Source of the DNA: Candidatus Anderseniibacteriota bacterium
GTDB lineage: Bacteria; Patescibacteria; Andersenbacteria; UBA10190
Direction of reading: 5' to 3'
Assembly (NCBI GenBank): GCA_021414205.1
Contig: JAIOOW010000002.1
Span: forward strand, 1 to 64,000
DNA: 64,000 nt
The notes under the pieces: generated by a model
What the model was told of the DNA's origin: nothing
Seen by the model: the letters and a program-made list of their open reading frames with translations, nothing else
Database searches by the model: none
Part shown: positions 51,466-59,831 of the stretch, piece by piece
How the letters are laid out: the number at the start of each line of letters is the position of its first letter
Position numbering within the stretch: the first letter of the stretch is position 1
Made by a program: the position numbers and the translations under genes

Positions 51466-52430
51466 ACGTACTTATTACAGGTGGCGCAGGATTTATCGGA
51501 TCGCATACGGCAAAAGCATTATTGCGACGAGGAGATAACGTGGTTTTATATGACGATTTTAATGACAGATATGATCCGCGCTTAAAAGAAGCTCGAGTTG
51601 CTCATATGTTTGAAGATGGGGATAAGCCCGTCTTAGTACGGGGAGATATTCTGGATCAAGAGCTGCTAGAACAAACGATCAAAGAACACAACATAGATTC
51701 TGTTATCCACTTGGCTGCATGGGCATCTGTTCAACCCAGTATTGATAATCCGAGAATATATTCCGATGTAAACGTCACCGGAACCGTTTCAGTACTAGAA
51801 GCTTCTCGGAAAAACAATATTAAGAGACTAGTAGTCGCTTCAAGTTCTTCTGTATATGGCGGTATGACGGAAATGCCATTTCGAGAAGATATGAACATTA
51901 TGCACCCTATTTCTCCATACGCAGCCACAAAAGGCGCAACGGAGCTCATGTGCGCAACGTGGAATCATTTATATAATATCCCTACCACTTGCCTACGCTT
52001 TTTTACCGTGTATGGCCCTTGGGGTCGTCCAGAAATGGCAATCTTCTCTTTTACAAAAGATATCCTAGCCGGAAAAACAATTAAAATGCGTGGAAAAAAT
52101 ACATCTCGAGACTTTACCTATATAGACGATATCGTTTCAGGAGTAGTAGGCGCACTGGATAATGTACAAGGATACAACGTATATAACTTGGGCGAATCTG
52201 ACGGCGTACCGCTCCCGAGAATGATCCAAGCTCTTGAATCAGCAATTGGCAAAAAGGCAACCATAGAAGAAGTTGAATTACCTACAGGAGACATCCCTGC
52301 AACGCTTTCCGATATTTCGAGAGCAAAGAAAGATTTGTCATACAATCCAACTACAAGCATCGAAGAAGGCACGAAAAAATTCGTAGATTGGTATAGGGAG
52401 TGGTATGACCAAATCTTCGTTTCTCAGTAA
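51462..52430 (+). CDS. NAD-dependent sugar epimerase (UDP-glucuronate/galactose 4-epimerase group)
   Basis: 322 residues, extended SDR. GGAGFIGSH (7-15) binds NAD; SSSSVYGG (127-134) and YAATK (Tyr153, Lys157) form the catalytic set. The FTVYGPWGRPEMA segment is typical of the UDP-glucuronate 4-epimerase group. The ATG at 51462 overlaps the upstream stop and begins at the conserved MNVLITGGAG. Supplies an activated sugar for the glycan enzymes around it. Confidence 0.87.
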   Translation: MNVLITGGAGFIGSHTAKALLRRGDNVVLYDDFNDRYDPRLKEARVAHMFEDGDKPVLVRGDILDQELLEQTIKEHNIDSVIHLAAWASVQPSIDNPRIYSDVNVTGTVSVLEASRKNNIKRLVVASSSSVYGGMTEMPFREDMNIMHPISPYAATKGATELMCATWNHLYNIPTTCLRFFTVYGPWGRPEMAIFSFTKDILAGKTIKMRGKNTSRDFTYIDDIVSGVVGALDNVQGYNVYNLGESDGVPLPRMIQALESAIGKKATIEEVELPTGDIPATLSDISRAKKDLSYNPTTSIEEGTKKFVDWYREWYDQIFVSQ

Positions 52431-53778
52431 CTATTGGTCAGAAATACTGCTGTATACAATTGCTGTCGCATGTCTTGTTACGACAGCTGCTCAATACCCG
52501 CTATCAACTACGTTCCCGATTGGTGGCGATGCGGCAACCCATATTCGCACAGTTCAGCATATTTTTACTGATCCAATTTTCTCCCTACAAAAAATAGCAA
52601 ATTCTTGGTACCCAGTTGCATACATATTATTTAGCATAAATGCCATTATCCCTCATGCAAACTGGCCGATCATTTTTTCTTGGTGGATGACGCTCGGCCA
52701 AGTACTAACCGGCCTAGCACTTGGTCTTTTTGTATACAGACTATCTGGCCCCAAGGCATCCGCAATTGCAATCGCATTATGGGCCATGACTCCGATTACC
52801 ATGACTTCTTTTTTTGAAGATGGGACAATGGCGCAATTATGGAGCTTGCCATGGGTCATTCTTTTCTTTGAACGAATGCTGGCAAAATCCTACAAGGGCA
52901 TGGCTCTCTTCGCTTTTCTTGCTCTCTTTTCGCACCCGATTACAGCACTGGTATTAATAGCTACACTCGCCGTATCTGCAATGATATTCGATAAACGAGT
53001 TGCATTACTTGCGCTTGCTATCACTGCGATAGCAAGTATTGTAATTTATTTCAGGCAGGACATATTGCAAATTTCCAGCCACGAAGCATCGAAATATGTT
53101 CCGGAACTTCTTCACGGATTTTATCTGCCATGGGTGCTTGCGGCTTTATATGGTTGGTTTTGCATCATAAAATCGCACAAGCATCATGCACTCCTTCTTA
53201 CTACCCTTGGAAGCTTTTTCGCAGTAAGCCTCATGCTCGGCGCAAACGATCTTCTGGGTATTGGATTTTGGACGAATAGGCTCGATGCATACATCGTCAT
53301 ATTTGTTGTTATCACTGGGGCAACAGGCGTAGCAGAAATCCTTAAAAATATACAGTCACCAATTCTTACAACATGCATTGCATCGCTATTATGTACTGGG
53401 CTTACCATGTCGGCATTTCACGATAATCAAAATATTTATAAACGCTATGAATCGCCCAGTACCTATAGCCGCATTCATCCGCAAGAATTGGAATCCCTTG
53501 CGTGGATGAACAACAATCTCCCTTCAAATATAACACTATTCACTTCTGGAGAAACAAGGAATTACGAATGGATCCCTGTTCTTACGCACTTTAGGTGGGC
53601 ACTTGAAAAAGCCGACGGCAGGACGTTACTCCAGCAAAGCTCTGGGGCGCAAAATCCGGTCGTAGTATTTTTCACAAGAAAAGATAACACCCCCGACGAC
53701 GTGAGTAGTAATCAAGCGCAATACACACTCCTGTATAAGAACCCTAGCGTCCAAATATATAAAATCAATTCACTATGA
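52405..53778 (+). CDS. GT-C-like membrane protein
   Basis: 457 residues, about 10-11 TM helices and an extracellular C-terminal part of about 110 residues. The first outer loop FPIGGDAATHIRTVQHI has Asp and His placed as in GT-C transferases; SHPITAL occurs later. The tail (WMNNNLPSNITLFTSGETR) is similar to that of the 33521 gene (WVQTNLPSNRLMIS), so the two are probably related. Overlaps the epimerase by 26 bp and the following small gene by 4 bp. Confidence 0.65.
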   Translation: MTKSSFLSNYWSEILLYTIAVACLVTTAAQYPLSTTFPIGGDAATHIRTVQHIFTDPIFSLQKIANSWYPVAYILFSINAIIPHANWPIIFSWWMTLGQVLTGLALGLFVYRLSGPKASAIAIALWAMTPITMTSFFEDGTMAQLWSLPWVILFFERMLAKSYKGMALFAFLALFSHPITALVLIATLAVSAMIFDKRVALLALAITAIASIVIYFRQDILQISSHEASKYVPELLHGFYLPWVLAALYGWFCIIKSHKHHALLLTTLGSFFAVSLMLGANDLLGIGFWTNRLDAYIVIFVVITGATGVAEILKNIQSPILTTCIASLLCTGLTMSAFHDNQNIYKRYESPSTYSRIHPQELESLAWMNNNLPSNITLFTSGETRNYEWIPVLTHFRWALEKADGRTLLQQSSGAQNPVVVFFTRKDNTPDDVSSNQAQYTLLYKNPSVQIYKINSL

Positions 53779-54116
53779 AGAAATTAGACGCCATGCACGC
53801 AGCAAGCGCATATAGCATGTTGATTGGGATCGTCTGCGCAGCATTACGGTTAAACATCTGGATAACCCTCATCGCATTTATAGCTGGATTCATATGGGCG
53901 CTTCGACTGCTAGATATCCGAAAATACGCCCTTATATATTCGATATTCCTATTCGTGCCGATAGTAGCGCTATTTATACGCATTCCAATCCCAGCATTTC
54001 TGCCAGACCTTATCCGTCTTGCAATTACGTTTTTCTTTTGGATACTAATCCTGCTCCTATCCTCATACTTAGTATTGGGACATAAAAAATCAAAAGAGCA
54101 GCGCAGCCGTATATAA
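53775..54116 (+). CDS. Small membrane protein, about four TM
   Basis: 113 residues, nearly all hydrophobic: helices at about 12-25, 28-44, 52-70 and 80-102, then a basic tail (KKSKEQRSR). No family recognised. ATGA coupling to the GT-C gene suggests a partner subunit. Its last 92 bp are also coding on the other strand for the 54025 gene. Confidence 0.6.
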   Translation: MKKLDAMHAASAYSMLIGIVCAALRLNIWITLIAFIAGFIWALRLLDIRKYALIYSIFLFVPIVALFIRIPIPAFLPDLIRLAITFFFWILILLLSSYLVLGHKKSKEQRSRI

Positions 54117-54717
54117 AGAGTAAGGAGAGAGACCCAAGAGGCTGGCGTTGAAAGTTTTCAATATATAGTTGCAGATTTGTTTTTTGTATAATAATACTCA
54201 TAGCCATATCCCCATCCTTTTCATTGCTGGCAATTCGATAATTGCCGTTTGGATAAACGCTATTTTGTGGCTCGGCGAAGAATGCTGGCGCACGACCACT
54301 CTCTGTATACGGAATGCTCGACCCGTCCAACATGACCTCTATATGCCCAGAAAGTGTTGTAGGCACTATAAACGGTAACTGAGCCAATACCACGCCACTA
54401 TCGCTAGATGGTGCTTGATATTTCCACCAAGTAACAAGTTGCTTATTCTGATACAGCTTAATTAAAATTTGTTCAGAATTGCTGGGAACATACAAAGGAA
54501 TCTCTATGCGGGTAATAGAAGTGGGCGTATCCCAACGCAATGTTTGCGTGGCAGTAAATTGGGCAAACACTAGGTGCGAAAGCCGCGGCAACTGGGCTGC
54601 TTGAATGTTTAAAAAAATGACATCGTGAGATATGAAGGAGTATACAACTGCTGCCCATACTACAACACCCCAATACAAAACAGATAGTGATCCAAATAAC
54701 CAATATCGAATCTTCAT
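54025..54717 (-). CDS. Membrane-anchored beta-sandwich protein with two TM helices
   Basis: 230 residues. N-terminal TM (about 8-28), extracellular all-beta domain (about 45-185: TQTLRWDTPTSITRIEIPL, ILIKLYQNKQLV, GHIEVMLDG), C-terminal TM (about 197-217) and a basic end. The domain resembles those at 11213 and 58768. It follows the flippase gene (54736) on the same strand with an 18-nt gap, so it is co-transcribed. Confidence 0.6.
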   Translation of the reverse strand: MKIRYWLFGSLSVLYWGVVVWAAVVYSFISHDVIFLNIQAAQLPRLSHLVFAQFTATQTLRWDTPTSITRIEIPLYVPSNSEQILIKLYQNKQLVTWWKYQAPSSDSGVVLAQLPFIVPTTLSGHIEVMLDGSSIPYTESGRAPAFFAEPQNSVYPNGNYRIASNEKDGDMAMSIIIQKTNLQLYIENFQRQPLGSLSLLFIYGCAALLIFYVPILSMRIGAGLVSKRKT

Positions 54718-54735
54718 AATACGAGAAGAAAGAGC

Positions 54736-56007
54736 TTAGCGCTTTAACACTACGCGCCATCTATAAATAACAGCGCAAGCATACAAACTCCATAGGCCAT
54801 AACTCATGATAATGCCCCACAGCATGTACCTATGAAGAAGCGTCGCCAGAGCAGCTACGAATATAAGTCCGCCTACTGCGCTATGAAACGCCATATACCG
54901 GACGCCACTCACGCCATCGCTTGCGATAGCCCACCAATACATTCCGGTAAAAAATTGAATAACAGCAATGACGGCCATCCCGGCGCCGAACCAAAACGAC
55001 AGATAGTACGCATCCCCATATAAGGCCACCGCCGTATTCGTGATAAAAATACCAGCAATTAATAATGGCAAAGCTCCAACAATCGTCCCCTTGCGCATTC
55101 GTTTCCACATTTCTTCACTATCCCCCTCTTGCACTGCAACAGGGAAAAATACGTTAGCAATTAATCCGCCCAAGAACGTCATGACGGTAATTGAAACCAT
55201 ATTATACGCGGCAAACTGTCCAAGAAATTGATTCCCGAGCTCGTATTTAATAATGAACTTGGCCGCAAACCCCAGTACGGTTGATAATACAAGCCAAATG
55301 ATTGCGCGTGATCCATACGTCCACAATACCTGAAACGCGGAGTGCGAAATTTGCTTAAAGGACGCGTCAAATCGAATCCGTAGCGAATACCACAGAATAA
55401 GACAGAATCCGCCAAGAAGCGTGGCAAGCATGTAATATGTATATGAGTGCAGCCCTGCGTACGCCATAAACGCAAATACGCCCAGCACCATACATTCCTC
55501 AATAACTTTTCCAACTGCCTGGTAACCGAATAGTCCTAATCCGCGCATCATTCCATCGAATAGTTGCTTAATAGCAAGCACTGTTGCGAACGCCATAACA
55601 ATCCCTTTCAAAAAAGGGAAAGGCAGAAGATACGAAACAAGGTTAGCCAATACGATAGTGATAATTAAAAATAAAATCGCGGAAGAAATAATATAATTTT
55701 GACTCGACACATCTTCCCTCGTAAATGCAAGCGCGCGCACAATGGCAATCTCAAAACTCCACGTAATAAACAGTGCAATGAGTTGAGCTGTTGCTACTGC
55801 GAAACTATATTGCCCATATTGATCTGTTCCAAGAACACGACCGGCCCAAACTGAAACGGTAAACGAAATAATAGCAGCAACAACTCCCCCGATCATCGAC
55901 CAGTGCAATTGCTTCAAGAACTCAATTGTCTTTGGACCCATCGTTACGCCAAAAATCCTTTTATGTATGGAATCCAATATTCCCTCATACAGCGATAAAA
56001 TCCCCAT
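54736..56007 (-). CDS. Wzx-like polysaccharide flippase
   Basis: 423 residues, about 12 TM helices. VSVWAGRVLGTDQYGQYSF after the first helix is the family pattern. An N-terminal cytoplasmic extension of about 30 residues precedes the first helix. The start at 56007 is supported by TATGAT 6 nt upstream. It is the fourth MOP-type flippase of the window. Confidence 0.87.
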   Translation of the reverse strand: MGILSLYEGILDSIHKRIFGVTMGPKTIEFLKQLHWSMIGGVVAAIISFTVSVWAGRVLGTDQYGQYSFAVATAQLIALFITWSFEIAIVRALAFTREDVSSQNYIISSAILFLIITIVLANLVSYLLPFPFLKGIVMAFATVLAIKQLFDGMMRGLGLFGYQAVGKVIEECMVLGVFAFMAYAGLHSYTYYMLATLLGGFCLILWYSLRIRFDASFKQISHSAFQVLWTYGSRAIIWLVLSTVLGFAAKFIIKYELGNQFLGQFAAYNMVSITVMTFLGGLIANVFFPVAVQEGDSEEMWKRMRKGTIVGALPLLIAGIFITNTAVALYGDAYYLSFWFGAGMAVIAVIQFFTGMYWWAIASDGVSGVRYMAFHSAVGGLIFVAALATLLHRYMLWGIIMSYGLWSLYACAVIYRWRVVLKR

Positions 56008-56013
56008 GCTTTC

Positions 56014-56037
56014 ATCATACTACATCTTGTGTATACT
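56014..56037. promoter_or_regulatory. Divergent leaderless promoter pair
   Basis: Minus: TATGAT (56019-56014), 6 nt, ATG at 56007. Plus: TATACT (56032-56037), 8 nt, ATG at 56046. Only 38 nt separate the two starts. No strong -35 on either side and no Shine-Dalgarno. Confidence 0.6.
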
Positions 56038-56045
56038 GCAGATAT

Positions 56046-57080
56046 ATGAAAATTCTTATTACAGGCGGAGCAGGGTTTTTGGGCATAAATCTAACGAGAT
56101 ACTTACTTGGCAAGGGCCATGAAGTAATTTCATACGATATTGCCGATTTCGATTATCCAGAAAAAAACAAAATTCAAGTTGTTACAAAAGATATCAGAAA
56201 TAAAGCTGATCTGGATGCAGCTATGTCCGGGGTAGATATTGTCGTCCATTGCGCTGCAGCGCTCCCGCTGTATTCCAAAGAGGACATTTACTCAACGGAC
56301 GTAGACGGCACGAGAAACGTATTAACTTCTGCATTCGAACATGGCGCACAACGCGTTGTACATATCTCTTCTACTGCAGTATACGGAATCCCAGATCATC
56401 ATCCGCTCTATGAAACGGATACGCTTCAAGGAGTTGGCGCATACGGCGAAGCAAAAATATTAGCGGAACAAGAGTGTGAAAAATTCCGATCCCAAGGAAA
56501 ATGCGTTTCCATTATCCGCCCAAAATCATTCGTAGGACCAGAACGACTCGGAGTATTCGCGCTGTTCTATGACTGGGCATTAACAGGCCACAACTTCCCC
56601 ATGATTGGCATGGGAAATAACAAATACCAGCTTCTTGATGTAGATGATTTGTGCGATGCAATCTACTTATGCATCACCCAAGAAGAATCCGTTGCAAACG
56701 ATACATATAATATCGGAGCAAAAGAATATACGACTATGAAAGAAGATTACCAAGCAGTGTTAGACAAGGCTGGCCATGGCAAAAAGATTATTGGCTTTCC
56801 CGCATCTCCTATGATTTGGACGCTTCGACTATTAGAGGCACTGCATATTTCGCCACTGTATAAATGGGTATACGAAACAGCCTCAGTAGATTCGTTCGTA
56901 TCTATTGAGAAGGCGGAAAAGCAATTAGGCTATGCTCCAAAATTCTCGAATAAGCAAGCCCTTGTTAAGAATTATGATTGGTATATTGCACACCTCGCTG
57001 ATTTTCAAAATAAGAGCGGAGTATCGCATAGAGTCCCCTGGAAGCAAGGAATTCTTGGGATAGTAAAATATCTATTTTAG
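56046..57080 (+). CDS. NAD-dependent epimerase/dehydratase
   Basis: 344 residues, extended SDR. GGAGFLGIN (7-15), SST (109-111) and YGEAK (Tyr133, Lys137) are the NAD and catalytic motifs. The longer C-terminal half (GHGKKIIGFPA and helices) resembles the NDP-sugar reductase/epimerase group rather than GalE. The ATG at 56046 begins at the conserved MKILITGG and fits the -10; the 40 codons before it overlap the divergent flippase gene. Single-gene unit, 4-bp tail overlap with the next gene. Confidence 0.85.
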   Translation: MKILITGGAGFLGINLTRYLLGKGHEVISYDIADFDYPEKNKIQVVTKDIRNKADLDAAMSGVDIVVHCAAALPLYSKEDIYSTDVDGTRNVLTSAFEHGAQRVVHISSTAVYGIPDHHPLYETDTLQGVGAYGEAKILAEQECEKFRSQGKCVSIIRPKSFVGPERLGVFALFYDWALTGHNFPMIGMGNNKYQLLDVDDLCDAIYLCITQEESVANDTYNIGAKEYTTMKEDYQAVLDKAGHGKKIIGFPASPMIWTLRLLEALHISPLYKWVYETASVDSFVSIEKAEKQLGYAPKFSNKQALVKNYDWYIAHLADFQNKSGVSHRVPWKQGILGIVKYLF

Positions 57081-58786
57081 TTCAGTTGGCGTTTTTTTGG
57101 CCACCATAACATACCTCCCACTAGGCAACCAATCAAAGAAATAACCACTCCCCAATACACCGTATTGGGATTGTACCTCAACGTAATATCATGTATTCCA
57201 ACTGCGACAGGGATAGCAATAACGCCATGGTAATTTTCAACTGCACCCCCTGAACTTGCTGTCCACCCAGGGTAATAATTCTGATTTATAATAACCCGTG
57301 TCGCTGACTGAATATTCGCATGAATACTATATTCACTTCTGGCATTCATGCTATATGAAATAGTTCCGGCATTTGCATCATCCGCGTATACTTCTCCGCG
57401 AGAAATATATCTCGGATCCGTTTCATCAATTGCCCGAGAATACGGCCCCATCTGGTAGAACCTGCACACATCATTCGTTCCCCTATTTTCCAAATAATCT
57501 ATATAGACTGCGCGATAATACGCTTCATCACCAGAAGTATATGCATGACTTACTCTCCGAAACGTTGTTTCAGTGTGCATTTCCGGAAGAGGAACAGTAA
57601 ATGTTCTAGAGAAGAGTGTTGCGTCGTTTGAAACAAGATCTAATGTAATGACAAAAATTATCAACGATTTTATTCCAATCTTAATTCGAGATGAAGATAT
57701 AGTATCAATCGTATACCCAGCAACAAGCGCAATTCCAAATACACTAAACAACAACACCCTGCTAGGCATACGGAATAAGTCAAATATGTGGCTTATAAAT
57801 CCATGAGTAATAGGCAACGGAAGAAAAGCAATAATAGCCATCACGATACTTGCAACCAAGAACGATCTATATTCCTGCCATATCTTTTTACGAAGCATGA
57901 AAGCGCCAAATAAAGTCAGAACGCCCGCCACAACCCCGATATATGCATCAAATTCTCCCCATCGAATTGTTTGCCCTGCGCTTATAACAGGCCCTAACAA
58001 GCCCCTTCCAAAAAGTATCTCAGGAAGCATTGTGAGTGCTGGCGCAAATCCTTCCCGAGAACTTATTGCCGTAAGGAGAGAAAGCGCCGGGAGAAGCTTT
58101 GCGGCAGATAGAATTATGAAAAATATACCCATCGCCATCCAAATTGCGACGCGTCGGAAAAACTTGTTTTTAACAATGGGGAATGCATACATGATTCCCA
58201 TAAACAACATGCTATATACGGCCAAATGCATACTTCCAGCACCGAACATGAACGCCAGCATTAATCCAGCAAGAGGAATGAATTTCAAATTTTTCAACGC
58301 CAACATCGCGAATAATAAAAACCACGGGACATACGCGCTCGCAACCCACACATAATACCCTTCTGCCAAATGCGCTGACACATATCCGCTAAACGCTAAA
58401 ATGATTGCAAATAACACAGCCCCTGCAATCTTGAATTTTAAAATGATTCGAGCAAATACATAAAAGCCTATAAACGAACTGAGGAGTACGAGTGTATACG
58501 CTATCTTCATCGCCAATACCTCAGAAAACGGAATGGTCAGAAAAAATATCGGGTGCAGAAACCACGATTCCAAGTCTCCAATAAGCGGCATGCCTCCGCA
58601 AACGTATTGATTCCAAGCAGGCAAATGGCCGCTGAGTATATCTCGCTTCGCAATTGCGTTATATATAAGGCCCCTGTTTACGTCCCCGTGATTACTTATA
58701 TAGTTCGGGTGATCATACAACGAAGCTGTTGCGATTCCCGCAAGCAACAGCCCTACGAATGAAATAACTACAAATTCTTTGCGCAT
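57077..58786 (-). CDS. YfhO-like membrane protein
   Basis: 569 residues, about 11-12 TM helices. The first loop GHLPAWNQYVCGGMPLIGDLE matches the YfhO pattern (GxLPxWxxxxxxGxP). The C-terminus has NQNYYPGWTASSGG and GIHDITLRYNP, the YfhO closing motif, then a last TM. Shorter than the 17865 relative. Overlaps the convergent epimerase by 4 bp and the gene upstream by 19 bp. Confidence 0.8.
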   Translation of the reverse strand: MRKEFVVISFVGLLLAGIATASLYDHPNYISNHGDVNRGLIYNAIAKRDILSGHLPAWNQYVCGGMPLIGDLESWFLHPIFFLTIPFSEVLAMKIAYTLVLLSSFIGFYVFARIILKFKIAGAVLFAIILAFSGYVSAHLAEGYYVWVASAYVPWFLLFAMLALKNLKFIPLAGLMLAFMFGAGSMHLAVYSMLFMGIMYAFPIVKNKFFRRVAIWMAMGIFFIILSAAKLLPALSLLTAISSREGFAPALTMLPEILFGRGLLGPVISAGQTIRWGEFDAYIGVVAGVLTLFGAFMLRKKIWQEYRSFLVASIVMAIIAFLPLPITHGFISHIFDLFRMPSRVLLFSVFGIALVAGYTIDTISSSRIKIGIKSLIIFVITLDLVSNDATLFSRTFTVPLPEMHTETTFRRVSHAYTSGDEAYYRAVYIDYLENRGTNDVCRFYQMGPYSRAIDETDPRYISRGEVYADDANAGTISYSMNARSEYSIHANIQSATRVIINQNYYPGWTASSGGAVENYHGVIAIPVAVGIHDITLRYNPNTVYWGVVISLIGCLVGGMLWWPKKRQLN

Positions 58787-59382
58787 AGAATTATCAATAC
58801 GATTATTCCGATTATTGGCACTACAGATGACTTTAACATTGCAAGAACATGATTCTTCTGCGGATCATGGTACAGCGTCAGCGCAATGTTCCCATGTCGA
58901 GTATCAAGTACTTTCCACTGACTGCCTTGTAACGCATATTGCGTAACCGTTCCAGATAAATTCGCATATTTTCCAAATGCAGTAGCAAGGGCAATATCTC
59001 TAGTCTTTTCTATTCCAGAAAATACAAATTCAAGCGTAATATCCCCAGAAATTCCCGAACCAGGCAACGCAAATATAACATCTGAAGAAATATACTGATC
59101 CTGCTGCGTAATAACCTTGCTATCTTTAAGAACAGTGAGATGAATTATTCCGGATTCGCTAGGCTGTCCAATATACACTGGCAATTCTATGCTATTTGCA
59201 GATTGCTCTAACGTAATCTCCTGGTCTATCTTCGTATCATTCGTAACTGCAATACTCTTACTTACCCCATTCGCGGGCAAATCGAGAATAAGTTGTTTCG
59301 TATTATTTGCAGGCAAGTACCAGGCGTATAGAAATACGAATACTATCAAAACAACGAAAAATACATACCACGCACTACGCAT
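58768..59382 (-). CDS. Membrane-anchored beta-sandwich protein with two TM helices
   Basis: 204 residues. N-terminal TM (about 5-22), extracellular all-beta domain (about 35-175: IELPVYIGQPSESGIIHLTV, SGDITLEFVFSG, NIALTLYHDP), C-terminal TM (about 183-200). Same architecture as the 54025 protein. Immediately upstream of and overlapping the YfhO gene, so probably a partner of it. A promoter with TTGAAG-16-CATACT ends 6 nt before its ATG. Confidence 0.6.
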   Translation of the reverse strand: MRSAWYVFFVVLIVFVFLYAWYLPANNTKQLILDLPANGVSKSIAVTNDTKIDQEITLEQSANSIELPVYIGQPSESGIIHLTVLKDSKVITQQDQYISSDVIFALPGSGISGDITLEFVFSGIEKTRDIALATAFGKYANLSGTVTQYALQGSQWKVLDTRHGNIALTLYHDPQKNHVLAMLKSSVVPIIGIIVLIILCAKNL

Positions 59383-59388
59383 GGTTGT

Positions 59389-59416
59389 AGTATGCCTCTT
59401 AACTCTCTTGCTTCAA
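59389..59416 (-). promoter_or_regulatory. Leaderless promoter of the 59382 gene
   Basis: Minus strand: TTGAAG (59416-59411), 16 nt, CATACT (59394-59389), 6 nt, ATG at 59382. It lies across the end of the upstream 59399 gene. Confidence 0.45.
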
Positions 59417-59752
59417 AAGGTTGTTAATGGAATCAAGAACAGGCTGTCTCTGGTCCTGCAGGTTATATATGTCCTGCAATCGATCCGGATAAGTCGGCTG
59501 TTTATGGTTATATAACGAATCTTCCGAATATAATAAGTCGTTCGTAGAGCCAATAATCTGCGCATCGTAGTTCACGATTGTCTTTGCTAATGCTTGGCAC
59601 TGCAACAAGCTTGTCTGAGTCTGTATTTCAGAAGGACTTTTTTCGATAGCAACCTGCGTTCTTGGCACGTCTTTATACATAAAATCCACGAAAAAGACTC
59701 CCGCCATAAAGGAGACGAGCACGGGAAATAGAAGATAATATCGATTAGTCAT
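59399..59752 (-). CDS. Small membrane-anchored protein (117 aa)
   Basis: 117 residues from the ATG at 59752: one TM near the N-terminus (about 5-22), then a polar helical region rich in Gln/Asn/Asp. The longer frame to 60214 is rejected because its first 154 codons are antisense to the gene at 59832 and read unlike protein. A TTGACA promoter lies just upstream. Function unknown. Confidence 0.6.
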   Translation of the reverse strand: MTNRYYLLFPVLVSFMAGVFFVDFMYKDVPRTQVAIEKSPSEIQTQTSLLQCQALAKTIVNYDAQIIGSTNDLLYSEDSLYNHKQPTYPDRLQDIYNLQDQRQPVLDSINNLLKQES

Positions 59753-59764
59753 ATAAAACGTATC

Positions 59765-59824
59765 ATTATTGCCTATATATTCATATTTGTCAAGTTTTTT
59801 GTGGGTAAGTATGCATGCTACTGT
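59765..59824. promoter_or_regulatory. Bidirectional promoter with one shared -35 core
   Basis: Minus: TTGACA (59793-59788), 17 nt, AATAAT (59770-59765), 12 nt, ATG at 59752. Plus: TTGTCA (59787-59792), 17 nt, TATGCA (59810-59815), ATG at 59832; a second -10, TACTGT (59819-59824), ends 7 nt before that ATG. Both -35 hexamers occupy the same TTGTCAA, as at 20797-20803. Confidence 0.65.
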
Positions 59825-59831
59825 AGTATTA

